From Trichlorobacter sp. (lineage in GTDB: Bacteria > Desulfobacterota > Desulfuromonadia > Geobacterales > Pseudopelobacteraceae): DNA of 42,796 bases. The notes under the pieces were generated by a model, which ran no database searches, was not told the DNA's origin, and saw nothing but the letters and a program-made list of their open reading frames with translations. Positions 27,451 to 36,579 of the stretch are shown piece after piece. The DNA lies in NCBI RefSeq assembly GCF_030247655.1, contig NZ_JAOTRZ010000005.1:1-42796 (forward strand). The letters are read 5' to 3'. The first letter of the stretch is position 1. Each line of letters begins with the position of its first letter. The position numbers were made by a program, and so were the translations under genes.

Positions 27451-28173
27451 ATGGATGCAGGATTCAAAATTCTCATTGTAGAAGACGATCAGGATCTGCG
27501 TGAGAGTATCGTTGAATACCTCAGTATTGCCGGATTTGACGTCACGGCGGTCAAGAGTGCCGCTGAATTTTACCAGGCCGTAGCGCAAGGTGGCTGGAGT
27601 GTCGTGGTGGTTGACATCGGCCTGCCTGACCAATCCGGCTTTGTACTGGTTGAATATGTGCGGGCCAACACCGATATGAAGGTGATCATCATGACGGCCC
27701 GTGATGCGCTTGATGATCGGGTTAAGGGCTATGACGCCGGAGCAGATCTTTACCTGGTCAAGCCGGTTGATTGTCGTGAACTGGCCGCAGCCATTACCAG
27801 TCAGGCACAGCGTCACATCAGTCGCTCCCTTTTCTGCGCTCCGGTTTCGCATAGCCTATCCCCCCCAACAGAACACTGGGAACTTGCCCAAAGCTCCTGG
27901 AGCCTGATTGCGCCGGATGGCGCACAGATTCAACTAACCGGCAAGGAACTGCACTTCATTGAGCTGCTGTCGTCAGGTGTGGGCAAGACCATTGCCCGTG
28001 AAACGCTCTTATTGAAGCTTTATCAGCGTTATGATGAATATACCAGCCGCTCCCTGGATTCGCTGGTCAGGCGCTTGCGGGTCAAGATTATGTCGGCCAC
28101 CGCCTGTGTCGTTCCGATTAAGACGGTGCATGCCGTTGGTTACTGTTTTTCCGCTACCCTGCGCTCCGTGTAA
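27451..28173 (+). CDS. OmpR-family response regulator
   Basis: The 240 residues consist of a receiver domain (about 6-120; acidic pocket EDD at 11-13, phospho-acceptor D55 in VVDIGLP, Lys in LVKPVD) and a C-terminal winged-helix DNA-binding domain (about 145-235; LTGKELHFIELL, then SLVRRLRVKI and AVGYCF). A strong ribosome site GGAGGAGA precedes the ATG. It is the nearest regulator to the CHASE2 kinase and is a plausible partner. It may act on the OmpA-type gene downstream, but no binding sites are identified. Confidence 0.92.
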   Translation: MDAGFKILIVEDDQDLRESIVEYLSIAGFDVTAVKSAAEFYQAVAQGGWSVVVVDIGLPDQSGFVLVEYVRANTDMKVIIMTARDALDDRVKGYDAGADLYLVKPVDCRELAAAITSQAQRHISRSLFCAPVSHSLSPPTEHWELAQSSWSLIAPDGAQIQLTGKELHFIELLSSGVGKTIARETLLLKLYQRYDEYTSRSLDSLVRRLRVKIMSATACVVPIKTVHAVGYCFSATLRSV

Positions 28174-28314
28174 TTCCCTGCCCCGGCTTCAAGCCACAAA
28201 AAATGTGATCCGACCGCTTTGTTAAGGTCTTTTTCTTGTCGGCGCATTCCCCCCGTTGTCAGATATGGTCAGAAAATCTTCGATTTGATGGGTTGTTGTT
28301 TGGCCTTACGCTGG

Positions 28315-28343
28315 TTGATAGTACCCGGTATGGTCGCTATCGA
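28315..28343 (+). promoter_or_regulatory. Possible promoter of the OmpA-family gene
   Basis: TTGATA (28315-28320) and TATCGA (28338-28343) are separated by 17 bases, about 55 bases before the ATG at 28399. They lie in the 225-base gap after the regulator gene, the longest gene-free stretch of the window. Nothing else recognisable was found there. Confidence 0.4.
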
Positions 28344-28398
28344 CTGTATGGCTACGCGAGAGCTGCTTGCCATCTAAAATCAAGAGGAGTATGAAATC

Positions 28399-29655
28399 AT
28401 GCACAAAATGATGAAACATCTAGTACCGTTGGGGCTGTTGCTGGTGGCGTCCAGTGCTTCTGCCGGAATTAGGCAGGGAGAGTTTTCGATTTCGCCGGTG
28501 CTTGGCGGCTACTCCTACGAAGGACAGCAACACCTGGATACCAACCTGGTTTTTGGCGGTCGGGCCGGGTATATGCTTACCAAAAACCTTGGGGTTGAAG
28601 GGCTGTTTGATTACGTTAACCCTGAACTGACCGGTGGCAAAAAGGATATCAGCATGTATCGCTACGGCGGTGAGTTGCTGTACCACTTTATGCCGGATAA
28701 CACCTTTGTCCCGTATATTGCAGCCGGATTTGCCGGGCTGAAGTTTGATGGTGCCAATGCCACCTCAAAAAACACCTACGGTGCAGCCGATTACGGTGTT
28801 GGTGCAAAATATTTCCTTACCGACCGTTTTGCTCTGCGGGCCGATGTGCGGCACATTATGTACAACCTGAGCGAAACAGTGACCCATAACGTTGAGTACA
28901 CCGTGGGTGCCTATATTCCGTTTGGAGGCGCTGCTCCGGCAGTCAAGCCGATCGAGGTGGCTCCTGCTCCGGAACCAATCAAGGTGGAAGCTCCCAAACC
29001 GTCGGCACCCAAAGCCTTCCTGCATGCGACACCGCAAAATATCACCAGCGGTGAACAGTCCACCCTGCAGTGGAGTTCAAGCAATGCAAAGAACTGCTCC
29101 ATTCAACCGGCTATCGGTTCTGTTTCTCTGTCAGGTTTTACTACTGTTTCGCCAACAGCGGATGCGGAATATACCCTGACCTGCAAGGGTGAAGGCGGTG
29201 AGGCAACCAGTAAAACCGCCGTTGCAGTCAAACCGGTACCGGTTGTGCAACCTGCGCCGCCTGCTCCCGTGGTGGAACAATCGGCTGCCAAGGCGTCTGC
29301 TGCCCAGCTTTGCAGCCCCACCGTGCTGAATATCAAATTTGACACCAACAAGACCGCTATCAAACCGGCCTATCAGGATGAGCTGGCTAAACTGGGTACC
29401 TTTCTGAAAGATAACCCGGGCGCCAAAGGCAGTATTGAAGGGCATACCGACAGTGTTGGCAACAAAAAGGCCAATATGAAGCTCTCCCAGCGCCGGGCTG
29501 ATAGCGTTCGCAGCTACATTATCAAAAAATCAGGTATTGATGCCAGCCGGATAACTGCACAAGGCTTTGGCCCCACCAAGCCGATTGCAGATAACAAAAC
29601 CGCAGCAGGAAAAGCAAAAAACAGACGGATCGAAGCAAACTTCAGCTGCGAATAG
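28399..29655 (+). CDS. OmpA-family outer-membrane protein with Ig-like insert
   Basis: The 418 residues start with a Sec signal (cleaved near ASA). An eight-stranded OmpA-type barrel follows (about 24-175), then a Pro-rich linker with APEP and EAPKPSAP. An Ig-like module comes next (about 207-280; ATPQNITSGEQSTLQWSSSN, two cysteines). The C-terminus is an OmpA/MotB peptidoglycan-binding domain (about 308-418; IKFDTNKTAIKP, EGHTDSVG, LSQRRADSVR, RRIEANF). It should link the outer membrane to peptidoglycan. The ribosome site GAGGAG precedes the ATG. The Ig-like insert between barrel and OmpA domain is absent from classical OmpA. Confidence 0.9.
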   Translation: MHKMMKHLVPLGLLLVASSASAGIRQGEFSISPVLGGYSYEGQQHLDTNLVFGGRAGYMLTKNLGVEGLFDYVNPELTGGKKDISMYRYGGELLYHFMPDNTFVPYIAAGFAGLKFDGANATSKNTYGAADYGVGAKYFLTDRFALRADVRHIMYNLSETVTHNVEYTVGAYIPFGGAAPAVKPIEVAPAPEPIKVEAPKPSAPKAFLHATPQNITSGEQSTLQWSSSNAKNCSIQPAIGSVSLSGFTTVSPTADAEYTLTCKGEGGEATSKTAVAVKPVPVVQPAPPAPVVEQSAAKASAAQLCSPTVLNIKFDTNKTAIKPAYQDELAKLGTFLKDNPGAKGSIEGHTDSVGNKKANMKLSQRRADSVRSYIIKKSGIDASRITAQGFGPTKPIADNKTAAGKAKNRRIEANFSCE

Positions 29656-29724
29656 CGTTGGTTGAACGCTTGCCGGTATACAGATTGTTGTTAGCCGTGG
29701 GTGGCAGCAAAGAGGAAAAATATC

Positions 29725-30414
29725 ATGAAACAGTATGGCGCTGAATTTTTAGGAACATTTTGGCTGGTCCTCGGTGGATGCGGCAGTGCCGTGCTGGCTG
29801 CAGCCTTTCCTGGGGTGGGCATCGGTTTGCTCGGGGTTTCCCTGGCCTTCGGGCTGACGGTGTTAACAATGGCCTATGCAATCGGCCACATCTCCGGTTG
29901 TCACCTTAATCCGGCAGTATCCATTGGGCTCTGGGCTGGTGACCGGTTTTCGGCAAATAAACTTGTGCCGTATATCGTATCCCAAGTTTTGGGAGGAATT
30001 GCCGCAGGTGGTGTGCTCTACATTATTGCCAGTGGCAAGGCAGATTTCAATTTAAGTGCAGGCTTCGCTTCAAACGGCTATGGCATACATTCGCCTGGCG
30101 GTTATTCGTTGTTGGCGGCTCTGGTCTGTGAAGTTGTTATGACCATGATGTTCTTACTCATAATTCTCGGTGCAACGGATAAGCGCGCACCTCAAGGCTT
30201 CGCTCCTCTGGCTATTGGTTTGGGGCTTACGTTGATTCACTTAATCAGCATCCCGGTTACCAATACATCGGTGAATCCGGCACGTAGCACAGCAGTTGCA
30301 TTGTTTGCCGGCGACTGGGCACTTGCTCAATTATGGCTCTTCTGGGTTGCTCCGATTGTCGGCGCTCTTATTGGTGCAGTTGTCTATAGATTTATTGGCA
30401 AAGCTGAAGATTAA
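29725..30414 (+). CDS. aqpZ: Aquaporin Z-type water channel
   Basis: The 229-residue protein is a six-helix inner-membrane channel with both NPA boxes (HLNPAV around N62, and SVNPARS). It keeps the residues that make AqpZ water-selective: F42, the His in LIHLISIP, the Thr in VTNTS, and the Arg after the second NPA. The start is ATG 29725, preceded by AGAGGAAA; the frame extends upstream to a GTG at 29701, but the family's N-terminus matches [15 protein letters not shown]. It stands alone and ends before a bidirectional terminator. Confidence 0.95.
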   Translation: MKQYGAEFLGTFWLVLGGCGSAVLAAAFPGVGIGLLGVSLAFGLTVLTMAYAIGHISGCHLNPAVSIGLWAGDRFSANKLVPYIVSQVLGGIAAGGVLYIIASGKADFNLSAGFASNGYGIHSPGGYSLLAALVCEVVMTMMFLLIILGATDKRAPQGFAPLAIGLGLTLIHLISIPVTNTSVNPARSTAVALFAGDWALAQLWLFWVAPIVGALIGAVVYRFIGKAED

Positions 30415-30483
30415 GTGTCAGTAGTAAAGTATTTGCAATACCTGTAGATCGATTTCACTCCTTCCGGGGAATATGCTGAAAAG

Positions 30484-30523
30484 CAAGAAAGCCCTTGCGA
30501 CATATGTAGCGAGGGCTTTCTTG
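30484..30523. terminator. Bidirectional intrinsic terminator between aqpZ and rimO
   Basis: CAAGAAAGCCCT (30484-30495) pairs perfectly with AGGGCTTTCTTG (30512-30523), extended inward by three more pairs. On the minus strand it is followed by GCTTTT; on the plus strand by a weaker T-rich stretch. It lies in the 142-base convergent gap and can end both transcripts. Confidence 0.85.
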
Positions 30524-30556
30524 TCAAAAATATTTTGATGCGGACGTTAAGCTAAT

Positions 30557-31906
30557 CTACTCCTCCACCATCTCTGCCACCAGATCATAATCCGATGAGT
30601 CGGTGATTTTGCAGGCTACAATGTCGCCAATTTCGGCATGGCCGGAGGTGATGTAGACCTGACCATCAATGTCCGGTGCCTGACGGCTGGTGCGCCCCTT
30701 CAGCAGCAGTTCGGTTTCTTCACTGTAACCTTCCACAATCACCTGCTCAACCTTGCCCACCATGGCCCGGTTACGTCGGAAGGAAACCCGTGCCTGTGCC
30801 TTCATCAGCTTGCGGTGACGTTCCCGCTTGACTCGCTCTGAGACCTGGTCAGGCATCTCAGCTGCCGGGGTACCATCTTCTTTTGAGTAGCAGAAGACCC
30901 CCAGCCGATCAAACTGGGCCTTTTCCACAAACTGCAGCAGGTTCAGGAAGTCATCCACCGTCTCGCCGGGGAAGCCGACAATCAGGGAGGTGCGCAGGGT
31001 GATGCCCGGTACTTCACTCCGCAGGCGCTCAATCAGATCGCGGACCTGTTGTTCGCTGCTGCGACGCTTCATCTGCCTCAGGACGTTATCGCTGATATGC
31101 TGGATCGGAATATCCAGATATTTGCACAGCTTGGGCTCGGTCTTCAGCAGTTCAATCAGCTCATCGGTAATGCCGTCCGGGTAGGCATACAACAGTCTGA
31201 TCCATTTCAAGTCAGGAATATCTGCCAGACGCCGGATTAGAGCAGCAAGGGTGCTGTTGTCATCCATATCCGTGCCGTAGCGGGTGATGTCCTGGGAAAC
31301 CAGGATCAGTTCCCGCACCCCACCTTGTACCAGCCGTTCGGCCTCAGCCACCAGGGCATCCATCGGGCGGGAGCGGTACGGACCACGCAGGGTGGGAATT
31401 ACACAGTAGGTGCAGCAGTTGGAGCAGCCTTCACCAATCTTGAGATAGGCGTACCAGCCCGGTGATGAATTCAACCGTGGGAGATTTTCATCATAGATGT
31501 AGTTAGGGTCGCCCACATAGCAGATCTGCCCTGTTTGCGCGGTATGCTCGGCCAGAATCTCAGCCACACGTGGGTAGTCACCGGTGCCGATGAAGATATC
31601 CACCTCATTCAGTTCCTTGGCCAGCTCTTCCTGATAACGTTGTGGCAGGCAGCCTGCCACAATCAGGGTCTTGCAGTTGCCGTCATTCTTGCGGTCAGCC
31701 AGATCCAGGATGGTGTCAACGCTCTCTTCCCGCGCCTCTTTGATGAAGGAGCAGGTGTTGACAATGATGATGTCAGCCTCTTTCTCGTCCATGGTGATCT
31801 CGTAGCCCTGCCGGGACAGGACACCCAGCATTACCTCTGCATCTACCAGGTTTTTTGGGCAACCCAGGCTGACCATACTTACTTTTTGCTTCTTGGACTC
31901 ACTCAC
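30557..31906 (-). CDS. rimO: Ribosomal protein S12 methylthiotransferase RimO
   Basis: RimO adds a methylthio group to an aspartate of ribosomal protein S12. The 449 residues contain the UPF0004 domain with its three cluster cysteines (C16 in GCPKN, C52 in NTCSF, C86 in AGCLP). The radical SAM motif follows (C161, C165, C168 in CSNCCTYC), and a C-terminal TRAM domain (about 380-445). The start codon is GTG 31906 behind GAGGGGAA. It is the last gene of the gatC-to-rimO run and lies 12 bases after yajQ. Confidence 0.96.
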   Translation of the reverse strand: MSESKKQKVSMVSLGCPKNLVDAEVMLGVLSRQGYEITMDEKEADIIIVNTCSFIKEAREESVDTILDLADRKNDGNCKTLIVAGCLPQRYQEELAKELNEVDIFIGTGDYPRVAEILAEHTAQTGQICYVGDPNYIYDENLPRLNSSPGWYAYLKIGEGCSNCCTYCVIPTLRGPYRSRPMDALVAEAERLVQGGVRELILVSQDITRYGTDMDDNSTLAALIRRLADIPDLKWIRLLYAYPDGITDELIELLKTEPKLCKYLDIPIQHISDNVLRQMKRRSSEQQVRDLIERLRSEVPGITLRTSLIVGFPGETVDDFLNLLQFVEKAQFDRLGVFCYSKEDGTPAAEMPDQVSERVKRERHRKLMKAQARVSFRRNRAMVGKVEQVIVEGYSEETELLLKGRTSRQAPDIDGQVYITSGHAEIGDIVACKITDSSDYDLVAEMVEE

Positions 31907-31918
31907 GTATATTCCCCT

Positions 31919-32404
31919 CTACTCGCGGAAGTTCGTAAACTGCATCTCGACATCAAGGTCTTTGCCTTTCAGCAGCTGAATGGCGTCCTGCAGGTCATCA
32001 CGGTTTTTACCGGTGACCCGTACCTGATCATCCTGAATCTGGGCCTGGACCTTAAGTTTGCTCTCCTTGATCACGGCGATGATTTCTTTGCCCTTTTCCT
32101 TTGAGATCCCCTGCTGAACCGAGATGATCTGGCGTACCATGCCACCTGAGGCCGGTTCAATCTTGCCGTACTGGAGTGCCTTGATGGAGATATTCCGCTT
32201 CAGAAACTTGGATTGTAATACATCAATTACGGCCTTCAACTTGTAGTCATCTTCAGAGAGAACCTTGACGCTATCCTTTTCCTGAGTGATCTCGCTCTTG
32301 GAACCTTTGAAGTCGTAGCGCTGGCCGATCTCCTTGATGGCCTGGTTAACAGCGTTGTCTACTTCCTGCATATCTACCTTTGATACAATGTCAAATGACG
32401 GCAT
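31919..32404 (-). CDS. YajQ/DUF520-family nucleotide-binding protein
   Basis: The 161-residue protein matches the YajQ family end to end, from [21 protein letters not shown] to the C-terminal [10 protein letters not shown]. Members bind nucleotides; in Xanthomonas a homologue binds c-di-GMP, which is of interest beside a c-di-GMP-regulated Pel system, though that role is not shown here. The ribosome site AGGAGGAA is strong. The gene lies 10 bases after lolA. Confidence 0.93.
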   Translation of the reverse strand: MPSFDIVSKVDMQEVDNAVNQAIKEIGQRYDFKGSKSEITQEKDSVKVLSEDDYKLKAVIDVLQSKFLKRNISIKALQYGKIEPASGGMVRQIISVQQGISKEKGKEIIAVIKESKLKVQAQIQDDQVRVTGKNRDDLQDAIQLLKGKDLDVEMQFTNFRE

Positions 32405-32414
32405 GAACTTCCTC

Positions 32415-33128
32415 CTACGGTTTGATTATTTCGACGCCTTGCGGCACTTTAAAGCTGAATTTTGCGGCGGAAAGGCCATTGTTGGTCCGTATCCGGCTGT
32501 AGCTGATCCGGGTTTCTGTGCCGCTGCCATCAACCACGGTTGAGGTGACCACCGGGAACGGTTCTTTGGCCTTGCCATCAGCCAACATGGCATTGACCGC
32601 CTCTTCGTGGATGGTGAGGCGCAGGTGGGACAGGATCGGGGTCGCCTTGCGCGGGGTCAGATCAAGCAGGTAGTTGCCCTGCTTGTCTCGGTTCGGTTTG
32701 GCAAAGGCGGCATTGAAGTCCTTTGAGACATTGCCCAGTCCGGTCAGGTAGGCCATGCCGATGCTGTTGCCCCCCTTCATCATTCCTTCTAAAGAAGATA
32801 CCAGTACCTGTTTGATTTCCGGCTGATAGAACCAGACCTGTTTGCCGTTGGATATGATGCTCTGCTTCGGCACAACATAGTCAAAACGGAACTGGGCTGT
32901 GCCCTGTGCCGGACGTCGCAGGGCCAGTTCGCCATGTCCTTTCTGGGGCTTGGGAAAACCGGCCAGGGTGGTGGACTGGCTAAAGCTGGCCTGCAGGTCC
33001 TGCAATGAGGCATAACCTTGTTCAAGGGTGGCAATGACCTGTTGCAGGGTGGCTTCGGCAGCCAGGGCTGGGTTGGGGCTGCAACAGAGTAGAGCTGCAA
33101 GGATACAGGCGCTGATAAGCTGTTTCAT
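32415..33128 (-). CDS. lolA: Outer-membrane lipoprotein carrier LolA
   Basis: The 237-residue protein has a Sec signal peptide (cleaved after ALA near residue 23). Its fold signature is that of Lol[31 protein letters not shown], and [16 protein letters not shown]. LolA ferries lipoproteins from the inner-membrane LolCDE complex across the periplasm to the outer membrane. The C-terminus keeps the [12 protein letters not shown] element. It starts three bases after cheA ends, with GGAGAA upstream. Confidence 0.9.
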   Translation of the reverse strand: MKQLISACILAALLCCSPNPALAAEATLQQVIATLEQGYASLQDLQASFSQSTTLAGFPKPQKGHGELALRRPAQGTAQFRFDYVVPKQSIISNGKQVWFYQPEIKQVLVSSLEGMMKGGNSIGMAYLTGLGNVSKDFNAAFAKPNRDKQGNYLLDLTPRKATPILSHLRLTIHEEAVNAMLADGKAKEPFPVVTSTVVDGSGTETRISYSRIRTNNGLSAAKFSFKVPQGVEIIKP

Positions 33129-33131
33129 GGT

Positions 33132-34766
33132 TTAGTTCTCCGTACAAAGTCTGCCGACGCAGGCAGTTGGGTCAATAATAAAGACGATCTGGCCGTTGCC
33201 CAGCAGACAGGAGCCGGAAATGCCGCGCAGGTCTGTCAGGGGGTGGCGCAGGGGGCGGGTAAAGATTTCCTGCTGCCCCAGCAAGCGATCCACCAGTAGT
33301 CCAATCGGTTGCTTGTTTGATTCAGCCAGTAATATCGGCAGTATCGCGTTGCCTGACAAGGTTTCACGCTGGCGGAAAAAACGGGGCAGGTTGCGAATTG
33401 GTATCTCTGCGCCGTCCCGCAGCAGGTACAGCTCGCGTCCTCTCTGGATAATCTCGTTGCGCTGTACCTCGCAGGTGCTGGTAATGGCGCTGACCGGCAC
33501 TGCCAGCTGGAGCCCACCACAGGTCACCATCAGGGCGTGAATAATGGCGACACTGATCGGCAGCCGCAGGGTGAAGATGGAGCCATGCCCCGGAGTGGAG
33601 TCTATGGTCAGGGTGCCGCCAATGGTCTGGATCGCATTTTGGACCACATCCATCCCTACGCCCCGGCCTGAAATGTCGGTTACGGTTGTGGCTGTTGAAA
33701 AACCGGGGCTGCAGATCAGCGACAGAATTTCCTGTACTGTCAGGTCGGCAGCCTGTTGTTCATTCAAGAACCCCTGACTAATCGCCTTGGCGCGGATTCG
33801 TGCCGGGTCCATGCCACGCCCATCATCCCGAACTGCCAGCAGTACCTGATCAGCCAGGCGGCTGACGCTTAGGGACAGACTGCCGACCGGTGGTTTACCG
33901 CAGGCCACCCTCTCTGCCGGTGTCTCAAGCCCGTGGTCAACGGCATTACGCAGTAGATGTACCAGCGGTTCAATGACCTGTTCCAGTACTCCCCGGTCCA
34001 GCTCAATCGTATCCCCGTAGATCTGAAAGGTAAGCTCTTTGCCGCTCTTGCGGGCCAGATCCCGTACCATGCGGGGATAGCGCTCGGCAATTGATCCAAA
34101 CGGCAGCATCCGGGCCTGGAATACCTCGTTCTGGAGTTGTCTGAGCAGGGTTGAAAGCTCTTTTAGCGGCGGTTGAAGTTCATCAGCCTGATTGCGGCTG
34201 GTCCAGTCTTCCAGGGTGTGACGTACCGTCAGCAGCTCACCGGAAATAGTGACCAGACGGTCAAGCAACGCGGTGCGGACCCGGGTGGTGGTGTTCTCAT
34301 CGCTGGCACGGAAAAGAGACTCTGTTGGTTCTGCTGCCGGTTTGGTTTGGCTGGCAGCTGGGTTGAGAGCTGTCAGTGCTGCCTCTTCTACCGATGCTGC
34401 ATGGTTACGGATTCGGCTGGCCAGATCGTCACTGTCCGGCAGTTCCGCTCCCTGTGACACCAGCGCCACCAACTGCTCCAGAGTGTCAATGGCTGCCAGC
34501 ATCAGGTCAACCGTGTTACGGGTTGGATTGAAATGGCCATCGCGGATCTGTGCCAGCAGGTCTTCCAGGGCATGGGAAAGGGTGGTGATCGGGTCAAGCT
34601 GCATGGTGGCGGCCATCCCCTTCAGGGAGTGGGCATGGCGGAACATCTCGTTGATGCTGTCGGAGTCGGCAATTCCATCTTCACAGCGCATGCTTAATGT
34701 GCCGAGAATAGTTAGATGTTCCCGGGATTCGCTGACAAACAGGTCCCGGTAGCGGGAGATATCCAT
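33132..34766 (-). CDS. CheA-type chemotaxis histidine kinase, short form
   Basis: The 544 residues comprise an HPt domain (about 1-105, phospho-acceptor H46 in HAHSLKG), a linker, a dimerisation domain (about 165-235), a CheA HATPase domain (about 235-400; LLRNAVDHG, DDGRGMD, GRGVGMD) and a CheW-like domain (about 405-540). The CheY-binding P2 domain of E. coli CheA (654 residues) is not evident; about 60 low-complexity residues replace it. It lies two bases after a cheY gene, but no MCP, cheW, cheR or cheB is near. It may control something other than flagella, or use receptors encoded elsewhere. Confidence 0.92.
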   Translation of the reverse strand: MDISRYRDLFVSESREHLTILGTLSMRCEDGIADSDSINEMFRHAHSLKGMAATMQLDPITTLSHALEDLLAQIRDGHFNPTRNTVDLMLAAIDTLEQLVALVSQGAELPDSDDLASRIRNHAASVEEAALTALNPAASQTKPAAEPTESLFRASDENTTTRVRTALLDRLVTISGELLTVRHTLEDWTSRNQADELQPPLKELSTLLRQLQNEVFQARMLPFGSIAERYPRMVRDLARKSGKELTFQIYGDTIELDRGVLEQVIEPLVHLLRNAVDHGLETPAERVACGKPPVGSLSLSVSRLADQVLLAVRDDGRGMDPARIRAKAISQGFLNEQQAADLTVQEILSLICSPGFSTATTVTDISGRGVGMDVVQNAIQTIGGTLTIDSTPGHGSIFTLRLPISVAIIHALMVTCGGLQLAVPVSAITSTCEVQRNEIIQRGRELYLLRDGAEIPIRNLPRFFRQRETLSGNAILPILLAESNKQPIGLLVDRLLGQQEIFTRPLRHPLTDLRGISGSCLLGNGQIVFIIDPTACVGRLCTEN

Positions 34767-34768
34767 GG

Positions 34769-35134
34769 CTAGCTGGCTTCCATCTGCCTGAGTACGGCAG
34801 CAACGGTTTCCTGGGTAAACGGTTTCTGCAGATAGGCTGCAGCACCGTGCTGCAGCGCCTTTTGGATGGTCTGTTCCTGGGAGATAGAGGAACAGATGAT
34901 GACTTTTGTTGCCGGTAGGCTGCAGCGGATATCATCCAGTATTTCGATGCCATTGGCATCAGGCAGGATGATATCCAGAAAGATCAGATCAGGCGTGGTG
35001 GTGTGCAGGAATCGTTGGGCCTCAAGGGCACTGCCAGCCTCAGCTATTGTGTGATACCCGCAGTCTTCCAGCATGTTGCGTAGGACCGTGCGGATGAACA
35101 GGGCATCATCGACAATCATGACGGTTTGAGGCAT
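34769..35134 (-). CDS. CheY-like single-domain response regulator
   Basis: The 121 residues are a lone receiver domain with the acidic pair DD in IVDDALF, the phospho-acceptor Asp in FLDIILPDANG, the conserved Ser in CSSIS and Lys in LQKPF. A good ribosome site (TGGAGAA) precedes the ATG. Its position directly before cheA suggests that it is that kinase's phosphate acceptor. Confidence 0.92.
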   Translation of the reverse strand: MPQTVMIVDDALFIRTVLRNMLEDCGYHTIAEAGSALEAQRFLHTTTPDLIFLDIILPDANGIEILDDIRCSLPATKVIICSSISQEQTIQKALQHGAAAYLQKPFTQETVAAVLRQMEAS

Positions 35135-35151
35135 GGTGTTCTCCAGAGGGA

Positions 35152-36579
35152 CTATCCTGCCAGTTTTTGTTTCAGAAGGTCGTTGACCACCGCCGGATTG
35201 GCCTTGCCCTTCATTGCCTTCATGACCTGGCCGACAAAAAAGCCAAAGACCTTGTCTTTGCCGCCCCGATACTCTTCCACCTGTCCCATGTTGGCGGCCA
35301 TGATCTGGTCTATGGCGGCCTCAATGGCGCCGGTGTCAGAGACCTGGGCCAGGCCTTGCTGCTCAACAATGGCTGCTGCTTCGCCGCCGTTTTTCCAGAT
35401 CTCTTCAAACACCTTCTTGGCAATAGTACCAGAAATAGTGCCGCCATCAATCAACTTGATCAGGCCAGCCAGTTGGGCAGGGGAGACCGGACTCTCCTCA
35501 ACGGCAATTCCGTTGTCATTCAGGGCGCGGGTCAGCTCACCCATGATCCAGTTGGCAGCTGATTTGGCATTGTTACAAGCCTGGGCGCATTGTTCAAAAT
35601 AATCGGCCAGCGGGCGTGATGAGGTCAGCACATCGGCGTCATACTCCGGCAGGCTGTATTCAGTCAGAAAACGGTTGAATTTGGTCTCCGGAAGTTCAGG
35701 CAGATCGCTCTTTACCCGGTTTATCCAGTCATCGGAAATTACCACCGGCACCAGGTCCGGGTCCGGGAAGTAACGGTAGTCGTGGGCCTCTTCCTTGCCC
35801 CGCATGGAACGGGTGACCCCTTTGTTGGGATCAAACAGACGGGTTTCCTGTACAACCGTGCCGCCATCTTCGATCAGTTCACACTGGCGGGCGATTTCAT
35901 ATTCAATAGCTGCCTTGACAAACTTGAAGGAGTTGACGTTTTTGATCTCGGCCCGGGTGCCGAAGGTGTCGGAACCGACCGGCATAACCGAGATGTTGGC
36001 ATCACAGCGGAAGGAGCCTTCCTCCATGTTGCCATCGCAGATTCCCAGGTAGGTCACGATCTGGTACAGCTTTTTCAGGTAGGCCACCGCCTCATCGGCA
36101 GTGCGCATATCCGGCTCAGAAACTACCTCCAAAAGTGGTGTGCCAGCCCGGTTCAGGTCTACACCGGAACCGCCATCCTGGCCATGCACCAGCTTGCCTG
36201 CATCCTCTTCCATATGAATACGGGTGATACCGATCCGCTTGGTCTGATCACCCACTGCAATATCCAGGTGACCGGTCAGGCAGATCGGCAGGTCAAACTG
36301 GCTGATCTGATATCCCTTGGGCAGGTCAGGATAGAAGTAGTTCTTACGGGCAAAGATGTTGGTGGGGCTGATGCTGCAGTTGGTGGCCAGGCCGGCCATG
36401 ATGGCAAACTCCACCACCTTTTGGTTCAGCACCGGCAGGGCGCCGGGCAGGGCCAGGCAGACCGGACAGGTGTTCAGGTTGGGTTCCGCCCCGAAGCGGG
36501 TGGAGCAGCCGCAGAATATCTTGCTGTCTGTCTTTAGTTGTACGTGGACCTCAAGTCCGATAACCGGTTGGAATTTCAT
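35152..36579 (-). CDS. gatB: Asp-tRNA(Asn)/Glu-tRNA(Gln) amidotransferase subunit B
   Basis: GatB phosphorylates the mischarged aminoacyl-tRNA so that ammonia from GatA can form Gln-tRNA or Asn-tRNA. The 475 residues start with the signature [11 protein letters not shown] cysteine set (FCGCSTRF and CPVC) resembles the zinc site of the family. The HMEEDAGK and [11 protein letters not shown] motifs and the helical YqeY-like tail (about 330-475) are present. The start overlaps the gatA stop by four bases. Confidence 0.97.
   Translation of the reverse strand: MKFQPVIGLEVHVQLKTDSKIFCGCSTRFGAEPNLNTCPVCLALPGALPVLNQKVVEFAIMAGLATNCSISPTNIFARKNYFYPDLPKGYQISQFDLPICLTGHLDIAVGDQTKRIGITRIHMEEDAGKLVHGQDGGSGVDLNRAGTPLLEVVSEPDMRTADEAVAYLKKLYQIVTYLGICDGNMEEGSFRCDANISVMPVGSDTFGTRAEIKNVNSFKFVKAAIEYEIARQCELIEDGGTVVQETRLFDPNKGVTRSMRGKEEAHDYRYFPDPDLVPVVISDDWINRVKSDLPELPETKFNRFLTEYSLPEYDADVLTSSRPLADYFEQCAQACNNAKSAANWIMGELTRALNDNGIAVEESPVSPAQLAGLIKLIDGGTISGTIAKKVFEEIWKNGGEAAAIVEQQGLAQVSDTGAIEAAIDQIMAANMGQVEEYRGGKDKVFGFFVGQVMKAMKGKANPAVVNDLLKQKLAG

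Noticed and set aside
28174-28398. c-di-GMP (GEMM) riboswitch before the OmpA gene or elsewhere in the gaps
   Set aside because: I looked for the conserved CACGCACAGGGCAAACC-type core in the gene gaps read closely (including before pelA, ompA and aqpZ) and did not find it.
35782-36537. Long plus-strand open frame of 251 codons opposite gatB
   Set aside because: It lies wholly inside gatB on the other strand, which has every family motif; the composition is that of an antisense shadow and there is no ribosome site.
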